Positions 15,615 to 26,401 are shown, counted from the first letter of the stretch. The stretch is 43,697 nucleotides of DNA from Pseudomonadota bacterium (GCA_021783175.1 JAJXUF010000022.1:1-43697), one strand, 5' to 3'. Numbers and translations: made by a program. The notes: generated by a model from the sequence alone, not told the origin.

Positions 15615-17330
15615 ATGAATCCAAGTGTGCACATGGATTACTCAAAACTGAGCATTCCGAACATAAGTCCTGCAATCGGGAGCGGTGAACTGCACCCGAA
15701 AGATACGCAGGCATGGCTTGCGTCCCTGCCGCTGGCAGACAGCGCGGCGACATCACGCCGGCTGTACAAGCAAATATTTGACCTTAACCGGATAGAGCTT
15801 GACGCAAAGGAACGTCTTGAGCTGATGGAGCTCTACTCTCGGCCCGTGGCCACGACATCCAAGGCCCTGCAATCATCGTTTGCCCATCTCAGCCTCCCTC
15901 TGGCACCCAAGGCGCATCAATTGGCGGAATTCCTGCGCCAGCTGCACAACGAGATGGCCTACGGATACAAGGCCGTGTTACGTGATCTGCTCAGTGCGCG
16001 CGGTAAATGGGGCCGCAAGGCGGCCGTCGAGCTTGCGGTGGAGAGGGCAATGCATCAACTCGGCGAAGTGCTGCTGCGATCGTATCAGGTGTACATGCCT
16101 TATCCGGCGGGTACATGGCGGGAAATCCACGCGCTCTATCAACTTGCCGAAGAAGAAGGGTTCTTGACAGAACCGCTAAGCGCATCACGCGAGGATGCGG
16201 GTGAGACCGTGACGGTACGCGACACCTTCCTGCGCATCGTACTCCTGGCCCTGTGCGGTCCCTACCAACTTCCGCAGAACGAATGTCTGCGTGTGAATGA
16301 CTTTCTTTTCAATTGGGCCGACAAGGCTTCGGTGAAATCAGAACTGGGCGTTACTGACCCAGTCGGTCATTTCCTGATTGATCTGTCGGCCGATTCACCG
16401 GCGATGTTGATACCCAAGGATGTGAAGCTCAAGGCTGCTCCGTATCTGCGAATGCTGAGCACCATAGGACTGGCTCGCACGGTGCATGAGTTGCTCAATC
16501 AGCTCAAAAATGGCGAAACTGCGGATCAGCTCAATATCGGATCCGATTGTGTAGATTCTGGCTGCGTCGACATGCTTCGCCGCATGGTCCGGTTCTGGGG
16601 TATGGCCGCACGCCGGCAATATTCTCGCAGCACCAAGCGTGCATCGCAGATTTCCCTATGCGTCGGTCTCAAGGCAGTGCATTTTTTCAGTGGCGGGCAG
16701 AAGCCGTTTGTACCCCCTTCCGTGGCGACACAGGCCGGAGATGCTTGGCAAGGGATGGCCGTAGTCGACAGTGGCCGCGAGTTGTTTGTGGATCTGGATG
16801 GTGACATGGCGGCCGCGGAAGCCGCGACGCCTGACGCGCTAGCCGCCAATGGAGAAATGTTTCGCACCGACCGCTGGCGCATCCGAGACGAAAGCGCTGG
16901 AGGTCTGTCGCTCATGCATATTGGTCGCGGTTCGCAGGTGCGGGTCGGCGATCTGCTCGGCATTCAGGGCCCAGACACAGACGTGTGGCGCGTGGGAGTT
17001 GCACGTTGGCTAAAGAGTCCGGCAACTGGTCAGCTTGAAATGGGGGTGGAAATGCTCGCCCCCGCCGTCGTTCCGGTCGCCGTCTTGCCCGTGTCGGGTA
17101 CAGTCTCGACCACCTTCGGCTACGAGCCGGCACTGCGCATTGATACGATACCGGCATTGCATCAGCCGGCCACCTTGCTGGTGGCGCGCGGCTTGGTGGC
17201 TGTCGGACAAAATCTGGATCTGGTTGATCCTCAGGCCCTGACGGCTCCACGCCGTGTACGCGTCTTAAATGTGATAGAGCGTACGGGGGCGTTCGAGCAG
17301 GTGGTTTTCGCTGATGTACTTCGATCCTGA
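15615..17330 (+). CDS. Large cytoplasmic protein with PilZ-like C-terminal domain
   Basis: Protein of 571 residues with no signal peptide or membrane helices. The first ~400 residues are helix-rich and match no domain I can name. The last ~140 look like a PilZ-type beta-barrel: [13 protein letters not shown] resembles the D-x-S-x-x-G motif of PilZ c-di-GMP receptors, and [12 protein letters not shown] and [24 protein letters not shown] follow. An Arg-rich run (RWRIR) lies directly before the motif rather than ~25 residues upstream as in classical PilZ, so c-di-GMP binding is uncertain. The ATG at 15615 is used; 15633 is an alternative. It stands alone between divergent fdxA and convergent suhB. 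A second-messenger effector, perhaps for pili, is possible. Confidence 0.6.
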   Translation: MNPSVHMDYSKLSIPNISPAIGSGELHPKDTQAWLASLPLADSAATSRRLYKQIFDLNRIELDAKERLELMELYSRPVATTSKALQSSFAHLSLPLAPKAHQLAEFLRQLHNEMAYGYKAVLRDLLSARGKWGRKAAVELAVERAMHQLGEVLLRSYQVYMPYPAGTWREIHALYQLAEEEGFLTEPLSASREDAGETVTVRDTFLRIVLLALCGPYQLPQNECLRVNDFLFNWADKASVKSELGVTDPVGHFLIDLSADSPAMLIPKDVKLKAAPYLRMLSTIGLARTVHELLNQLKNGETADQLNIGSDCVDSGCVDMLRRMVRFWGMAARRQYSRSTKRASQISLCVGLKAVHFFSGGQKPFVPPSVATQAGDAWQGMAVVDSGRELFVDLDGDMAAAEAATPDALAANGEMFRTDRWRIRDESAGGLSLMHIGRGSQVRVGDLLGIQGPDTDVWRVGVARWLKSPATGQLEMGVEMLAPAVVPVAVLPVSGTVSTTFGYEPALRIDTIPALHQPATLLVARGLVAVGQNLDLVDPQALTAPRRVRVLNVIERTGAFEQVVFADVLRS

Positions 17331-17333
17331 GGC

Positions 17334-18131
17334 TTAGCGACGCAGTTCTTCGGCTACGTTCTGTTGGATCAAGCGCAGCAGTTCGGGGTAGATCTTGGGA
17401 TTCCCCGCAACCAGATTGCCATTTTCGAGATAATTTTGTTCCCCACTGAAATCGCCGACCAGGCCTCCGCCTTCCTGGATCAGCAGGCAACCAGCAGCCA
17501 TATCCCATGGCTGCAACCCAAATTCCCAAAATCCGTCTAGTCGTCCGCAGGCGACATGCGCCAGGTCAAGCGCTGCTGAACCAGCGCGCCGCACACCACT
17601 TGTTTGCGGTAGCAGTACGCGAAATGTGTCGATCCAGCTTTCCAGATAGTCCATTGATTTGAACGGAAAGCCGGTGCCCAGCAAAGCCCGCTCAAGGCGG
17701 TTTGTGCTGCTGACGCGAATACGCCGGTCGTTAAGTTGGGCGCCGTCGCCACGGCCTGCGGTGAACAGTTCGTTGTGTAGCGGGTCGAACACGACCGCCT
17801 GGCTAGCCTTGTTTTGCACGTACACCGCAATGGATACAGCAAACTGCGGATAGCCGTGCAAATAGTTGGTGGTGCCATCAAGCGGGTCAATGATCCAGAG
17901 GAAATCATTGCCCTGCTGCTTGCCGCTCTCCTCGGCAAGAATGGCATGATCCGGATAAGCGCTGCGAATGACACCGATAATCTCCGATTCAGCTAACCGG
18001 TCTACCTCGCTGACAAAGTCATTACGCCCCTTGCTCTCGACTGCAAGGCGATCGATCTGCTCCAAGTGGCGCATGATTACCTTGCCTGCGCGGCGCGCCG
18101 CCTTGATCGCAATGTTGAGCATCGGGTGCAT
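17334..18131 (-). CDS. suhB: Inositol-1-monophosphatase family protein SuhB
   Basis: Mg-dependent phosphatase fold of 265 residues. Motif A is WIIDPLDGTTNYLHGYP (D82 and D85), preceded by the EE pair at 67-68. Motif B is WDMAAG from residue 209. E. coli SuhB also acts in rRNA antitermination with NusA. AGGAG six bases before the ATG at 18131 fixes the start. The gene is divergent from trmJ, exactly as in E. coli. Its end is four bases from the convergent gene upstream. Confidence 0.96.
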   Translation of the reverse strand: MHPMLNIAIKAARRAGKVIMRHLEQIDRLAVESKGRNDFVSEVDRLAESEIIGVIRSAYPDHAILAEESGKQQGNDFLWIIDPLDGTTNYLHGYPQFAVSIAVYVQNKASQAVVFDPLHNELFTAGRGDGAQLNDRRIRVSSTNRLERALLGTGFPFKSMDYLESWIDTFRVLLPQTSGVRRAGSAALDLAHVACGRLDGFWEFGLQPWDMAAGCLLIQEGGGLVGDFSGEQNYLENGNLVAGNPKIYPELLRLIQQNVAEELRR

Positions 18132-18566
18132 TTGGGCTCCTGCGGAACTTAACCCTAGAAAGGGCGCGCATTTTAACCGTTCCCGGTCCATCTACAAAGC
18201 GCCCTGGCCCGGACGGCACTGGCACTGATCTCCGCTAGCGGCACCGCTGATATGAGCTGGCCATCAATTGTGGCCAATTGGGCCGCTAATCGTGTTTTGC
18301 CACACCGTCACACGGGCCTTTCGCAGGGGCGCGGCAAGGCCCAACAAACGGCCAAATGCGCTAGCCGGTGGCGAAAGCATTTAGCAAGGAAATGGTAGGA
18401 TTGGACTTGCAGCGGACCACGGCCGTCAGTGCCCGTTGAAGCTCGACTATATATATGGAGACTTGCGACACAGGGCATAGTCAATTTTTGTTCAGGCGTT
18501 CGTGTTCCCTTATTCTTAGATTACTGAGCACTGCGGCAATCATTACTGACAGCAACCGGAAGATTA
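18132..18566. other. Divergent intergenic region suhB/trmJ
   Basis: About 435 bases without a gene. It contains the likely trmJ promoter (18488-18516) and an alternating ATATATAT run near 18449-18456. No RNA gene is recognised. Confidence 0.5.
18488..18516 (+). promoter_or_regulatory. Putative sigma-70 promoter of trmJ-cysE
   Basis: TTGTTC (18488-18493) and TATTCT (18511-18516) with a 17-base spacer. A start near 18523 would leave a leader of ~44 bases before trmJ. Confidence 0.5.
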
Positions 18567-19301
18567 ATGTCCCTTTCCAATATTCGCGTCGTGCTGGTGC
18601 ATCCCACGCATCCCGGCAACATCGGCGCAACGGCACGTGCCATGAAAAACATGGGGCTGACGCGTCTGTGCCTGGTGGCACCGTCCGGATTTCCGGACGC
18701 GGAGGCAAATGCGCGCGCCGCCGGGGCTGATGATGTGCTTGATGGCGCGGGCATTCACGCTTCCCTGGAAGAGGCGCTGACAGGCTGTCATCTCGTTGTG
18801 GGTACCAGTGCCCGGCCTCGTTCCATCTCCTGGCCATCGCTCGACCCAAAATCAGCAGCGGCAAGGATCATTGAATCCGCGCAGCCCGGGGAAGTCGCGC
18901 TTGTTTTTGGTGCCGAGAGAACCGGTCTTACCAATGAACAGCTCGACCGTTGCCACTACCTCGTTCACATCCCGGCCAACCCCGCGTTTTCGTCGATCAA
19001 TCTGGCATGTGCTGTCCAGATCATGGCTTATGAAGTCTGGTGTGCCAGTTTGCCGGCGAATCCAATCGAAGCTAATGCGGTGGCGAGTGTGACGCTCGCG
19101 AGCAGCGAGGATATCGAGCGATTCTATGTGCACCTGCAGCAGGTACTTGAGGAAATCGGATTTCTCGATCCGGCCAATCCACGCAAACTCATGCGTCGTT
19201 TGATACGGCTGTTCAATCGAACTGGGCTCGACAGTAACGAGCTCAACATACTGCGTGGCATACTTACGGAAGTACAACGCACTCGGAGACGGGATGCTTG
19301 A
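18567..19301 (+). CDS. trmJ: tRNA (cytidine/uridine-2'-O-)-methyltransferase TrmJ
   Basis: SPOUT-class enzyme of 244 residues that 2'-O-methylates tRNA position 32. The SPOUT signatures are HPGNIGATARAMKNMGL near the N-terminus, LVFGAERTGLTNEQL, and IPANPAFSSINLACAVQIMAYE, which forms the knot and cofactor site. The last ~80 residues are the TrmJ-specific helical extension. The position directly upstream of the isc genes and divergent from suhB matches E. coli and supports the name. Confidence 0.95.
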   Translation: MSLSNIRVVLVHPTHPGNIGATARAMKNMGLTRLCLVAPSGFPDAEANARAAGADDVLDGAGIHASLEEALTGCHLVVGTSARPRSISWPSLDPKSAAARIIESAQPGEVALVFGAERTGLTNEQLDRCHYLVHIPANPAFSSINLACAVQIMAYEVWCASLPANPIEANAVASVTLASSEDIERFYVHLQQVLEEIGFLDPANPRKLMRRLIRLFNRTGLDSNELNILRGILTEVQRTRRRDA

Positions 19302-19337
19302 CAAATATGCCTGCCGCCTATTAATTAGGAAGCTCTA

Positions 19338-20138
19338 ATGTTCAAGCGCCTGAGAGAAGATGTCAGCAGCGTGTTCGAGCGTGATCCTGCCGCGCGTTCG
19401 ACGCTCGAAGTGCTGACTGTCTACCCCGGTTTACACGCAGTCTGGTTTCACCGCGCGGCCCATCGGCTATGGTTTTGGCGGTTGCGATGGTTGGCACGCC
19501 TGATCTCGCATCTGGCACGCTGGTTAACCGGCATCGAAATTCACCCGGGAGCAAAGATTGGACGGCGTTTTTTTATCGACCACGGGATGGGTGTGGTAAT
19601 TGGTGAAACCGCTGAAATTGGCGACGATTGCACCCTTTACCACGGTGTTACGCTGGGTGGTACCACCTGGAACAAAGGAAAACGCCATCCCACGCTGGGA
19701 AACAACGTGGTGGTTGGAACTGGCGCGAAGATTTTGGGGCCGATTCTCATCGGTGACAATGCGCGTGTTGGCTCCAATTCGGTCGTGGTCAAGGATGTTC
19801 CCGCCGGTGCGACAGTGGTGGGCATTCCCGGGCACGTGGTGGCCAGCCGCAGCGACGAGAAGAAGCGCCAGCGCGAGGAATTTGCCAAGAAGATGGGTTT
19901 TGACGCTTACGGCCAGCATGGACAGATGCCGGACCCGGTCGCGCATGCCATCGATCGTATTCTCGATCATTTACATCAAGTCGATGAAAAGATGGAGAAT
20001 TTAAATGCAGCATTGCGCCAAGCAGGCGTTCAGGTAGCTGGTAAGACGTTACCGGCGATAGAACTTGAGCCGCTAGACGACGAAAATTCCGGCCAGGCGA
20101 ATAATGGCAACAAGGTCGATACCCCCAAAAGTAGTTGA
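19338..20138 (+). CDS. cysE: Serine O-acetyltransferase
   Basis: Makes O-acetylserine from serine and acetyl-CoA, the first step of cysteine synthesis. It is 266 residues long: a shortened N-terminal helical domain (~1-65) of the EpsC type, a left-handed beta-helix (~65-170) with [29 protein letters not shown], and a long charged tail (~175-266) beyond the usual end. AGGAAG precedes the ATG. The gene sits between trmJ and iscR, so cysteine supply lies next to the cysteine desulfurase operon. The iscR promoter and operator overlap its stop codon. Confidence 0.95.
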   Translation: MFKRLREDVSSVFERDPAARSTLEVLTVYPGLHAVWFHRAAHRLWFWRLRWLARLISHLARWLTGIEIHPGAKIGRRFFIDHGMGVVIGETAEIGDDCTLYHGVTLGGTTWNKGKRHPTLGNNVVVGTGAKILGPILIGDNARVGSNSVVVKDVPAGATVVGIPGHVVASRSDEKKRQREEFAKKMGFDAYGQHGQMPDPVAHAIDRILDHLHQVDEKMENLNAALRQAGVQVAGKTLPAIELEPLDDENSGQANNGNKVDTPKSS

Positions 20139-20162
20139 CTAGTTTCGTCGGGTATGTAAAAT
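20131..20162 (+). promoter_or_regulatory. isc promoter with type 1 IscR box
   Basis: The 25 bases at 20131-20155 match the E. coli type 1 IscR consensus (ATASYYGACTRWWWYAGTCRRSTAT) at 22 of 25 positions, including GACT and GTC-GGG-TAT. The box covers a -35 TTGACT (20135-20140) that is 16 bases from a -10 TAAAAT (20157-20162). IscR holding its [2Fe-2S] cluster should therefore repress its own operon when clusters are plentiful. The site lies across the end of cysE. Confidence 0.85.
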
Positions 20163-20195
20163 TGCCTGACAATTCTTGCTGAATGGGGTGGTCAC

Positions 20196-20654
20196 ATGAA
20201 ACTCACGACGAAAGGACGCTACGCAGTCACGGCGATGCTAGATCTGGCGCTTCATTACGCCCAGGGAGCGGTAACCTTGTCCGAAATCGCCGGTCGCCAG
20301 GGCATCTCCTTATCGTATCTGGAACAACTCTTTGCCCGTCTGCGTCGCAGCGGCTTGGTCGATAGCGTACGCGGCCCGGGTGGCGGGTATAATCTGGCAT
20401 TGGCCCCGGGGCAAATCTCCATCGCCGAGATCATTCTTGCCATTAACGAGAATATCGACGCGACCCGTTGCGGGGGAGACAAGAATTGTGATGGTGAGGA
20501 GCGCTGCCTGACCCACTATTTGTGGGAAGATCTCAGTCAGCGAATTCATGAGTTTCTGAGCGGCATAACACTGGCCGACCTGGTGAACAAACCGACGGTC
20601 CAGGAGGTTGCTCGGCGTCAGGACGATCGCACACGCACTGCGGCGTCGCATTGA
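20196..20654 (+). CDS. iscR: Rrf2-family Fe-S regulator IscR
   Basis: Regulator of 152 residues. It has the N-terminal winged helix ([20 protein letters not shown]) with recognition helix region [18 protein letters not shown]. The [2Fe-2S] ligands are C92, C98, C104 and H107, at the same positions as in E. coli IscR. It controls cluster assembly in answer to Fe-S demand, and an operator stands right before it. It is the first gene of the isc operon. Confidence 0.98.
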   Translation: MKLTTKGRYAVTAMLDLALHYAQGAVTLSEIAGRQGISLSYLEQLFARLRRSGLVDSVRGPGGGYNLALAPGQISIAEIILAINENIDATRCGGDKNCDGEERCLTHYLWEDLSQRIHEFLSGITLADLVNKPTVQEVARRQDDRTRTAASH

Positions 20655-20720
20655 ACCGCCGACCGGTAATGCATTGCCCGTTAGGCATGCGGCGACGGTG
20701 TTGTTGATTCGGAGAGTTAA

Positions 20721-21935
20721 ATGAGAAAGCCGATTTACCTGGATTATTCCGCGACGACACCGGTCGACCCGCGTGTCGCGGACAAATTGTGTCAGTACCT
20801 GACGCTGGATGGCGAGTTCGGCAATCCAGCTTCGCGCTCGCACCAGTTCGGCTGGCACGCGGAGGCGGCGGTGGAAGAAGCGCGTGCGCAGGTGGCTGCG
20901 CTGATTGGCGCCGATCCAAAGGAAATCGTTTGGACCTCCGGCGCGACGGAATCGGATAACCTGGCCATTAAAGGTGCCGCCAAGTTCTATCAGGGCAAGG
21001 GCAAGCACATTATTACCTGCAAGACCGAGCACAAGGCGGTTCTCGATACCTGCCGCCAGCTCGAGCGCGACGGTTTCGAGATTACCTATCTCGATCCCGA
21101 GGCAAGCGGCCTTCTCGACCTGGGGAAGCTCGAGGCAGCCATGCGGCCGGACACGATTTTGGTTTCAGTAATGCATGTCAACAACGAAATCGGTGTGGTC
21201 CAGGATATTGCGGCGATAGGCAAGATGTGCCGCGCGCGCGGTATCGTGTTTCACAGCGATGCGGCCCAGAGTGCCGGCAAGGTACCGATAGACGTGAATG
21301 CCATGAATGTGGATCTGATGGCGTTGTCGGCGCACAAGGTGTATGGACCGAAAGGTATCGGCGCGCTGTATGTGCGACGCAAGCCACGCATTCGCATCGA
21401 GGCCCAGATGCATGGCGGGGGTCACGAGCGTGGAATGCGCTCCGGTACTTTGCCTACGCACCAAATTGTTGGAATGGGCGAAGCCTTCCGCATTGCCAGG
21501 CAGGAGATGGTCACCGAGGCGGAGCGCGTGCGTATGCTGCGTAACCGTTTGCTTGAGGGCTTCCGGGGTATCGAGGAGGTTTACGTCAACGGGGACTTGA
21601 ATCAGCGTGTCGCGGGCAATCTCAACGTCAGTTTCAATTTCGTTGAAGGTGAATCACTGATTATGGCGTTGAAAGATATTGCAGTATCTTCCGGTTCTGC
21701 CTGTACCTCGGCGAGTCTCGAGCCGTCCTATGTTCTGCGGGCGCTGGGACGCAATGACGAACTCGCGCACAGTTCTATTCGCTTTACTCTCGGCCGCTTT
21801 ACCACCGAGGAGGACGTGGATTTCACCATAAAGCTCGTGAAAGAGAAAATTTCTAAACTGCGAAATCTTTCGCCGCTCTGGGAGATGTACAAGGACGGAG
21901 TCGACATCAGCAAGGTACAGTGGGCTGCGCACTGA
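20721..21935 (+). CDS. iscS: Cysteine desulfurase IscS
   Basis: PLP enzyme of 404 residues that takes sulfur from cysteine and passes it as persulfide to IscU, TusA and ThiI. The PLP lysine is K206 ([10 protein letters not shown]), H104 lies in KTEHKAVLD, and the mobile-loop cysteine is C328 ([14 protein letters not shown]). Positions and length match the E. coli enzyme. GGAG precedes the ATG. Confidence 0.98.
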   Translation: MRKPIYLDYSATTPVDPRVADKLCQYLTLDGEFGNPASRSHQFGWHAEAAVEEARAQVAALIGADPKEIVWTSGATESDNLAIKGAAKFYQGKGKHIITCKTEHKAVLDTCRQLERDGFEITYLDPEASGLLDLGKLEAAMRPDTILVSVMHVNNEIGVVQDIAAIGKMCRARGIVFHSDAAQSAGKVPIDVNAMNVDLMALSAHKVYGPKGIGALYVRRKPRIRIEAQMHGGGHERGMRSGTLPTHQIVGMGEAFRIARQEMVTEAERVRMLRNRLLEGFRGIEEVYVNGDLNQRVAGNLNVSFNFVEGESLIMALKDIAVSSGSACTSASLEPSYVLRALGRNDELAHSSIRFTLGRFTTEEDVDFTIKLVKEKISKLRNLSPLWEMYKDGVDISKVQWAAH

Positions 21936-21992
21936 GCGCGCCGGACAGTAACTGTTCGATATTTGGGGCATTTTGACCAGGAGTAATTTGGC

Positions 21993-22406
21993 ATGGCTTA
22001 CAGCGACAAGGTGCTTGATCATTACGAAAATCCGCGCAACGTGGGTTCATTCGACAAGGCAGACGCTTCAGTAGGTACCGGTATGGTCGGAGCACCGGCC
22101 TGCGGCGACGTGATGAAGCTGCAGATCAGGGTGAACGAAAATGGCATCATCGAGGACGCGAAATTCAAGACCTACGGTTGCGGGTCTGCGATTGCCTCGA
22201 GTTCCCTGCTGACTGAATGGGTTAAGGGCAAGAGTCTCGAGGAGGCCGGCCAAATCAGGAATACTCAGATTGCCGAAGAGCTGGCACTGCCTCCTGTTAA
22301 AATTCACTGCTCTGTACTGGCGGAAGATGCAATCAAGGCGGCTATTGCCGACTATCAGAAAAAGAACTCGCCGGCATCGGGCGAAGAAAACGCTTCCGCC
22401 GCCTGA
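21993..22406 (+). CDS. iscU: Fe-S cluster scaffold IscU
   Basis: Scaffold of 137 residues. Cluster ligands are C37, C63 and C106 with D39. The LPPVK motif bound by HscA is at 99-103. The tail ([12 protein letters not shown]) is about nine residues longer than in E. coli. AGGAG at ten bases before the ATG. Acts with IscS and HscBA encoded alongside. Confidence 0.98.
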   Translation: MAYSDKVLDHYENPRNVGSFDKADASVGTGMVGAPACGDVMKLQIRVNENGIIEDAKFKTYGCGSAIASSSLLTEWVKGKSLEEAGQIRNTQIAEELALPPVKIHCSVLAEDAIKAAIADYQKKNSPASGEENASAA

Positions 22407-22435
22407 GCAATCGAAGAGCGAGAGGTGATCGAATC

Positions 22436-22759
22436 ATGTCTATTACAATTACGGAACGCGCAGCCAATCACGTACGCCAATCGCTTACGCGTCGCGGCAA
22501 GGGTGAGGGGCTGCGTCTCGGTGTGCGGCCGTCCGGTTGTTCCGGCAAGGCCTATGTGCTCGAGTTCGCGGACAGCATTCAGACTGACGATACGGTGTTC
22601 GAAAATCACGGGGTCAAGGTCATTGTCGACCAGAAGAGTCTGATGTTTCTTGACGGTACCGAACTTGATTACGCCAAGGAAGGTCTCAATGAGGGATTCA
22701 AGTTCAATAACCCGAACGTCAAAGGCGAGTGCGGCTGCGGCGAAAGTTTCACCGTCTGA
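22436..22759 (+). CDS. iscA: A-type Fe-S carrier IscA
   Basis: Protein of 107 residues with the three conserved cysteines C35, C99 and C101 (GCSGKAY and GECGCGESF). It accepts clusters or iron and delivers [4Fe-4S] clusters to targets. AGAGGTGA lies before the ATG. Confidence 0.97.
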   Translation: MSITITERAANHVRQSLTRRGKGEGLRLGVRPSGCSGKAYVLEFADSIQTDDTVFENHGVKVIVDQKSLMFLDGTELDYAKEGLNEGFKFNNPNVKGECGCGESFTV

Positions 22760-22787
22760 CTGAAATCGACGGACGCAACGCACAGTG

Positions 22788-23327
22788 ATGCAGACCAGTC
22801 TGGAGAAAAATTTTTTCGAACTTTTCGGTCTGCCCGCAAGATTCGAACTGGACACCAGCGATCTCGCCCTGCGTTATCGCGAACTCCAGCGGCGCTTCCA
22901 TCCAGACAGGTTTGCCGCTGCCACTGACCAGGAGCGGCGTCTGTCTCTACAGATCACCGCTCAGATCAATCAGGGTTTTCAGACGCTCAAGGAGCCGCTG
23001 TCGCGCGGACGCTATCTGCTGGCGCTGCGCGGAGTGAGCACCGATGAAGACACCGACACAGCGATGGATCCCGGATTTCTCATGGAGCAGATGGAATTGC
23101 GGGAATCCCTCGATGACGCGCGGCATTCACAGCAACGGAGCGTGCGTCTTGCGCAGCTTGCACAAAAGGCGGATGCGTTGTTGCGCGACAGGACACAGGC
23201 GCTAAGGAAGACGTTTGCGGACGATTTTGCGGGCGCCGCTACGCGGGCACGTGAACTCATCAGGGAGATGCAGTTTCTGAAGAAGCTGGCGGCGGAAATT
23301 CAAGAATTGGAAGAAGCTGAGCAGTAG
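22788..23327 (+). CDS. hscB: Co-chaperone HscB
   Basis: J-domain protein of 179 residues. HPD is at residues 38-40, followed by the C-terminal helical bundle that binds IscU. It brings IscU to HscA and stimulates its ATPase. The ATG at 22788 is preferred to the GTG just before it. Confidence 0.95.
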   Translation: MQTSLEKNFFELFGLPARFELDTSDLALRYRELQRRFHPDRFAAATDQERRLSLQITAQINQGFQTLKEPLSRGRYLLALRGVSTDEDTDTAMDPGFLMEQMELRESLDDARHSQQRSVRLAQLAQKADALLRDRTQALRKTFADDFAGAATRARELIREMQFLKKLAAEIQELEEAEQ

Positions 23328-23389
23328 CGACCATAAATCCGTCCCGCGACCATTGCGGACGGCGGCATCAACCCCATTTTCAGATAATC

Positions 23390-25264
23390 ATGGCATTGCT
23401 CCAGATCAGTGAACCCGGCCAGACCCAGGAGCCGCACCAGCGGCGTCTGGCTGTCGGGATCGACTTAGGAACTACCAATTCGCTGGTTGCCGCGGTGCGC
23501 AGCGGAATCGCCGACACGTTGCCGGACGCCGATGGTCACCATCTGCTTCCTTCAGTCGTGCGCTATCTGTCCGGCACCGATCCGGTGGTCGGCGATCGCG
23601 CGCTCGAGGTTGCCGCCGAGGATCCGCACAACACCATCGCTTCCGTGAAGCGTCTGATGGGGCGTGGCCTTGAGGACGTCAAAACCTTTTTCGGTAAGTT
23701 GCCGTACGAGTTTGTCACCAGCGAAAGTGGCATGCCGCGCCTGCGTACGGTTGCCGGGCTGTTCAGTCCCGTAGAAGTATCAAGCGAAATCCTGAGAGTG
23801 CTGAAACAACGTGCCGAGGCAACATTGGGCGGCGAACTGAGCGGTGTGGTAATCACGGTGCCAGCGTATTTCGACGATGCCCAGCGCCAGGCGACCAAGG
23901 ATGCAGGACGTCTTGCTGGCCTTCAGGTTCTGCGTTTGCTCAATGAACCTACCGCCGCTGCAGTTGCGTACGGGCTAGACAAGAAGGCCGAGGGGGTTTT
24001 CGCTATCTACGACCTTGGTGGCGGAACCTTCGATATTTCCATATTGCGCCTTAATCGTGGTGTATTCGAAGTGCTCGCCACAGCGGGCGATTCCGCCCTG
24101 GGCGGGGATGACATGGATCATGCCATTGCCGACTGGATGGTGCGTCAGGCTGAGATCGACGTGACTGCCGATGCGCGCAGTGCCCGGCGCGTGCTGCGCG
24201 ATGCGCGCGCGGCGAAAGAAGCTTTAACGCAGAGCGATGAAACCGGTTTGCAGGTTGTGCGGCCGGACGGCAGCATATGGCAGGGCAGGCTTGCCCGTAC
24301 CGAGATGTATACTTTGGTAGATCCGCTGATCGAACGTACAGTCGCGCCGTGCCGCAGGGTATTGCGTGATGCAGGCATCAGCGCGTCGGATGTTTCGGAA
24401 GTCGTGATGGTCGGCGGTTCCACGCGCATGCCGCGCGTGCGCGAGCGGGTAGCCGCGCTGTTTGGACGTCCTCCGCTGACGGACATTGATCCGGATAAGG
24501 CGGTGGCGATCGGGGCCGCTATCCAGGCCGATGTCCTGGTCGGTAACAAGCCGCAGGAAGAGATGCTGCTGCTCGACGTCATTCCGCTTGCCCTGGGTAT
24601 CGAGATCATGGGCGGCATGGTGGAGAAGATCATTCCGCGCAATGCAACGATCCCCATTGCCAAGGCGCAGGAGTTTACGACGTTCAAGGATGGCCAGAGT
24701 GCGATGGCGATCCACGTAGTACAGGGCGAACGCGAACTCGTCGCCGACTGCCGCTCGCTCGCCCGCTTCGAATTGCGCGGTTTTCCGCCCATGGCGGCGG
24801 GTGCGGCCCGCATCCGTGTCACATTCCAGATCGATGCCGACGGACTGCTGAGCGTGTCAGCGCGTGAGCAGACAAGCGGAGTTGTCAGTAGCGTGACAGT
24901 AAAGCCATCCTACGGCCTTACGGATGCCGAGATCGAACGCATGTTGCGTGAGTCCATGGAACATGCGCGTGACGACAACGCAGCGCGCAATCTGCGCGAA
25001 CAACAAGTTGAGGCCGACAGAGTCATTGTTGCAGTAGAAAGCGCACTGGCGGCTGACGGCCAGACGCTGCTGTCGGCCGACGAGCTCCAGGCTATCGGGC
25101 GGCGGGTTGCGGATCTCCGATTGGCGAGTGCCGGCAGCGATACGACTCGGATCAAGAACGCCATCGAAGCCCTTGACCGGGCCACCCAGGAATTTGCGGC
25201 GCGCCGTATGGATGCAGGTATCCGCAAGGCGCTGGCAGGTCATCGGCTGGAGGACTTTGAATAA
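23390..25264 (+). CDS. hscA: Fe-S assembly Hsp70 chaperone HscA
   Basis: Hsp70 of 624 residues, near the usual HscA length. The phosphate loop is [13 protein letters not shown] (~23-35), then [13 protein letters not shown] and the [13 protein letters not shown] block. The substrate-binding domain and a helical lid follow. It binds the LPPVK of IscU and drives cluster release with HscB. The SD is weak, so translation may depend on upstream genes. Confidence 0.97.
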   Translation: MALLQISEPGQTQEPHQRRLAVGIDLGTTNSLVAAVRSGIADTLPDADGHHLLPSVVRYLSGTDPVVGDRALEVAAEDPHNTIASVKRLMGRGLEDVKTFFGKLPYEFVTSESGMPRLRTVAGLFSPVEVSSEILRVLKQRAEATLGGELSGVVITVPAYFDDAQRQATKDAGRLAGLQVLRLLNEPTAAAVAYGLDKKAEGVFAIYDLGGGTFDISILRLNRGVFEVLATAGDSALGGDDMDHAIADWMVRQAEIDVTADARSARRVLRDARAAKEALTQSDETGLQVVRPDGSIWQGRLARTEMYTLVDPLIERTVAPCRRVLRDAGISASDVSEVVMVGGSTRMPRVRERVAALFGRPPLTDIDPDKAVAIGAAIQADVLVGNKPQEEMLLLDVIPLALGIEIMGGMVEKIIPRNATIPIAKAQEFTTFKDGQSAMAIHVVQGERELVADCRSLARFELRGFPPMAAGAARIRVTFQIDADGLLSVSAREQTSGVVSSVTVKPSYGLTDAEIERMLRESMEHARDDNAARNLREQQVEADRVIVAVESALAADGQTLLSADELQAIGRRVADLRLASAGSDTTRIKNAIEALDRATQEFAARRMDAGIRKALAGHRLEDFE

Positions 25265-25274
25265 GTTACAAGTT

Positions 25275-25613
25275 ATGCCAAAACTGACTTTTTTGCCGCA
25301 CGCCGAAATTTGCCCGGAAGGTAAGACCATAGAGGCTCCCGCCGGAGTTAGCATTTGCGATGCTGCTCTCAATGCCGGCATTTCTTTGGAGCATGCCTGT
25401 GAAAAGGCCTGTGCCTGTACCACCTGTCACGTGATCGTGCGCGCAGGTTTCGAATCACTGGAGCCGGCCAGTGAAAAGGAGGAAGATCTCCTCGACAAGG
25501 CATGGGGTCTGGAACCGCAGTCGCGCCTGAGTTGCCAGGCCAAGGTCTCCGGAAAGGACCTGGTGGTGGAAATTCCGAAGTACACTATCAATATGGTGGC
25601 GGAAAAGCATTAG
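25275..25613 (+). CDS. fdx: Adrenodoxin-type [2Fe-2S] ferredoxin of the isc operon
   Basis: Ferredoxin of 112 residues with ligands C42, C48, C51 and C87, the same as E. coli Fdx. The extra C46 also matches. It donates electrons for cluster assembly by IscS/IscU. It starts 10 bases after hscA with no clear SD, so translational coupling is likely. Confidence 0.97.
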   Translation: MPKLTFLPHAEICPEGKTIEAPAGVSICDAALNAGISLEHACEKACACTTCHVIVRAGFESLEPASEKEEDLLDKAWGLEPQSRLSCQAKVSGKDLVVEIPKYTINMVAEKH

Positions 25614-25620
25614 GAACGAT

Positions 25621-25821
25621 ATGAGCCTCAAGTGGACCGACAGCCAGGAAATTGCCATCGCCTTAAGCGAAAAATACCCGGAAATGGATCCTGTACGGGT
25701 TCGTTTCACGGATTTGATGGCCTGGGTGCAGGACCTTGAAGATTTTGATGATGCCCCGGAACGCTGCGGTGAGCGTATTCTTGAGGCAATTCAGACGGCT
25801 TGGATAGAGGAAAGCGGCTAG
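25621..25821 (+). CDS. iscX: IscX (YfhJ) iron-binding adaptor
   Basis: Acidic protein of 66 residues. It has the winged-helix sequence MSLKWTDSQEIAIALSEKYPEMDP and the conserved F-T-D-L-x-x-W-V block, with the acidic patch DLEDFDD. It modulates IscS activity depending on iron. Last gene of the isc operon. Confidence 0.96.
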   Translation: MSLKWTDSQEIAIALSEKYPEMDPVRVRFTDLMAWVQDLEDFDDAPERCGERILEAIQTAWIEESG

Positions 25822-25925
25822 GGCCTGGCGGCTTCATTGTGCGGTTAGTGGCGAACCGGTAAACTACGGAATTTAAACGCTTAACGGCGGGGAACTGCCT
25901 CAGGGCTTGCGTTGTCTCTCCAATT

Positions 25926-25954
25926 TTGCGGTTTTTGGATAGCCACACTATATT
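25926..25954 (+). promoter_or_regulatory. Putative ndk promoter giving a very short leader
   Basis: TTGCGG (25926-25931), 17-base spacer, TATATT (25949-25954). The predicted start is near 25961, only about six bases before the ndk ATG at 25967. This promoter would make ndk independent of isc. Confidence 0.55.
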
Positions 25955-25966
25955 GATGGATTATTC

Positions 25967-26398
25967 ATGGCTCTTGAACGCACGCTTTCAATCGTCAAGC
26001 CCGATGCAGTTGCCAGGAACCTCATCGGCGAGATCTACGCCAGATTGGAGAGGGCCGGTCTGCGCATCGTTGCGGCGAAGATGGTGCACCTGACCCGCGC
26101 TGAGGCGGAGGGCTTCTATGCAGTTCATAGGGAACGCCCCTTCTTCAACGACCTCGTCCGGTTTATGGCGTCCGGTCCGGTGATGGTGCAGGTTTTGGAG
26201 GGTGAGGATGCAATCCAGAAGAACCGCATCATTATGGGCGCTACCGATCCGAAGAACGCTGCACCAGGAACCATCCGCGCTGACTTTGCCGCGAGCGTCG
26301 AAGAGAACGCTGTGCATGGATCCGATGGTCCGGAAACTGCCCGGAGCGAGATGAACTACTTCTTTGGTGCCATTGAGCTGTGCGCGCGCACGCGCTGA
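25967..26398 (+). CDS. ndk: Nucleoside diphosphate kinase
   Basis: Enzyme of 143 residues that balances NTP pools. It begins [15 protein letters not shown]. The phosphorylated histidine is H117 in [20 protein letters not shown]. Three bases separate it from rlmN, so the two are co-transcribed. Confidence 0.98.
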   Translation: MALERTLSIVKPDAVARNLIGEIYARLERAGLRIVAAKMVHLTRAEAEGFYAVHRERPFFNDLVRFMASGPVMVQVLEGEDAIQKNRIIMGATDPKNAAPGTIRADFAASVEENAVHGSDGPETARSEMNYFFGAIELCARTR

Positions 26399-26401
26399 AA
26401 A

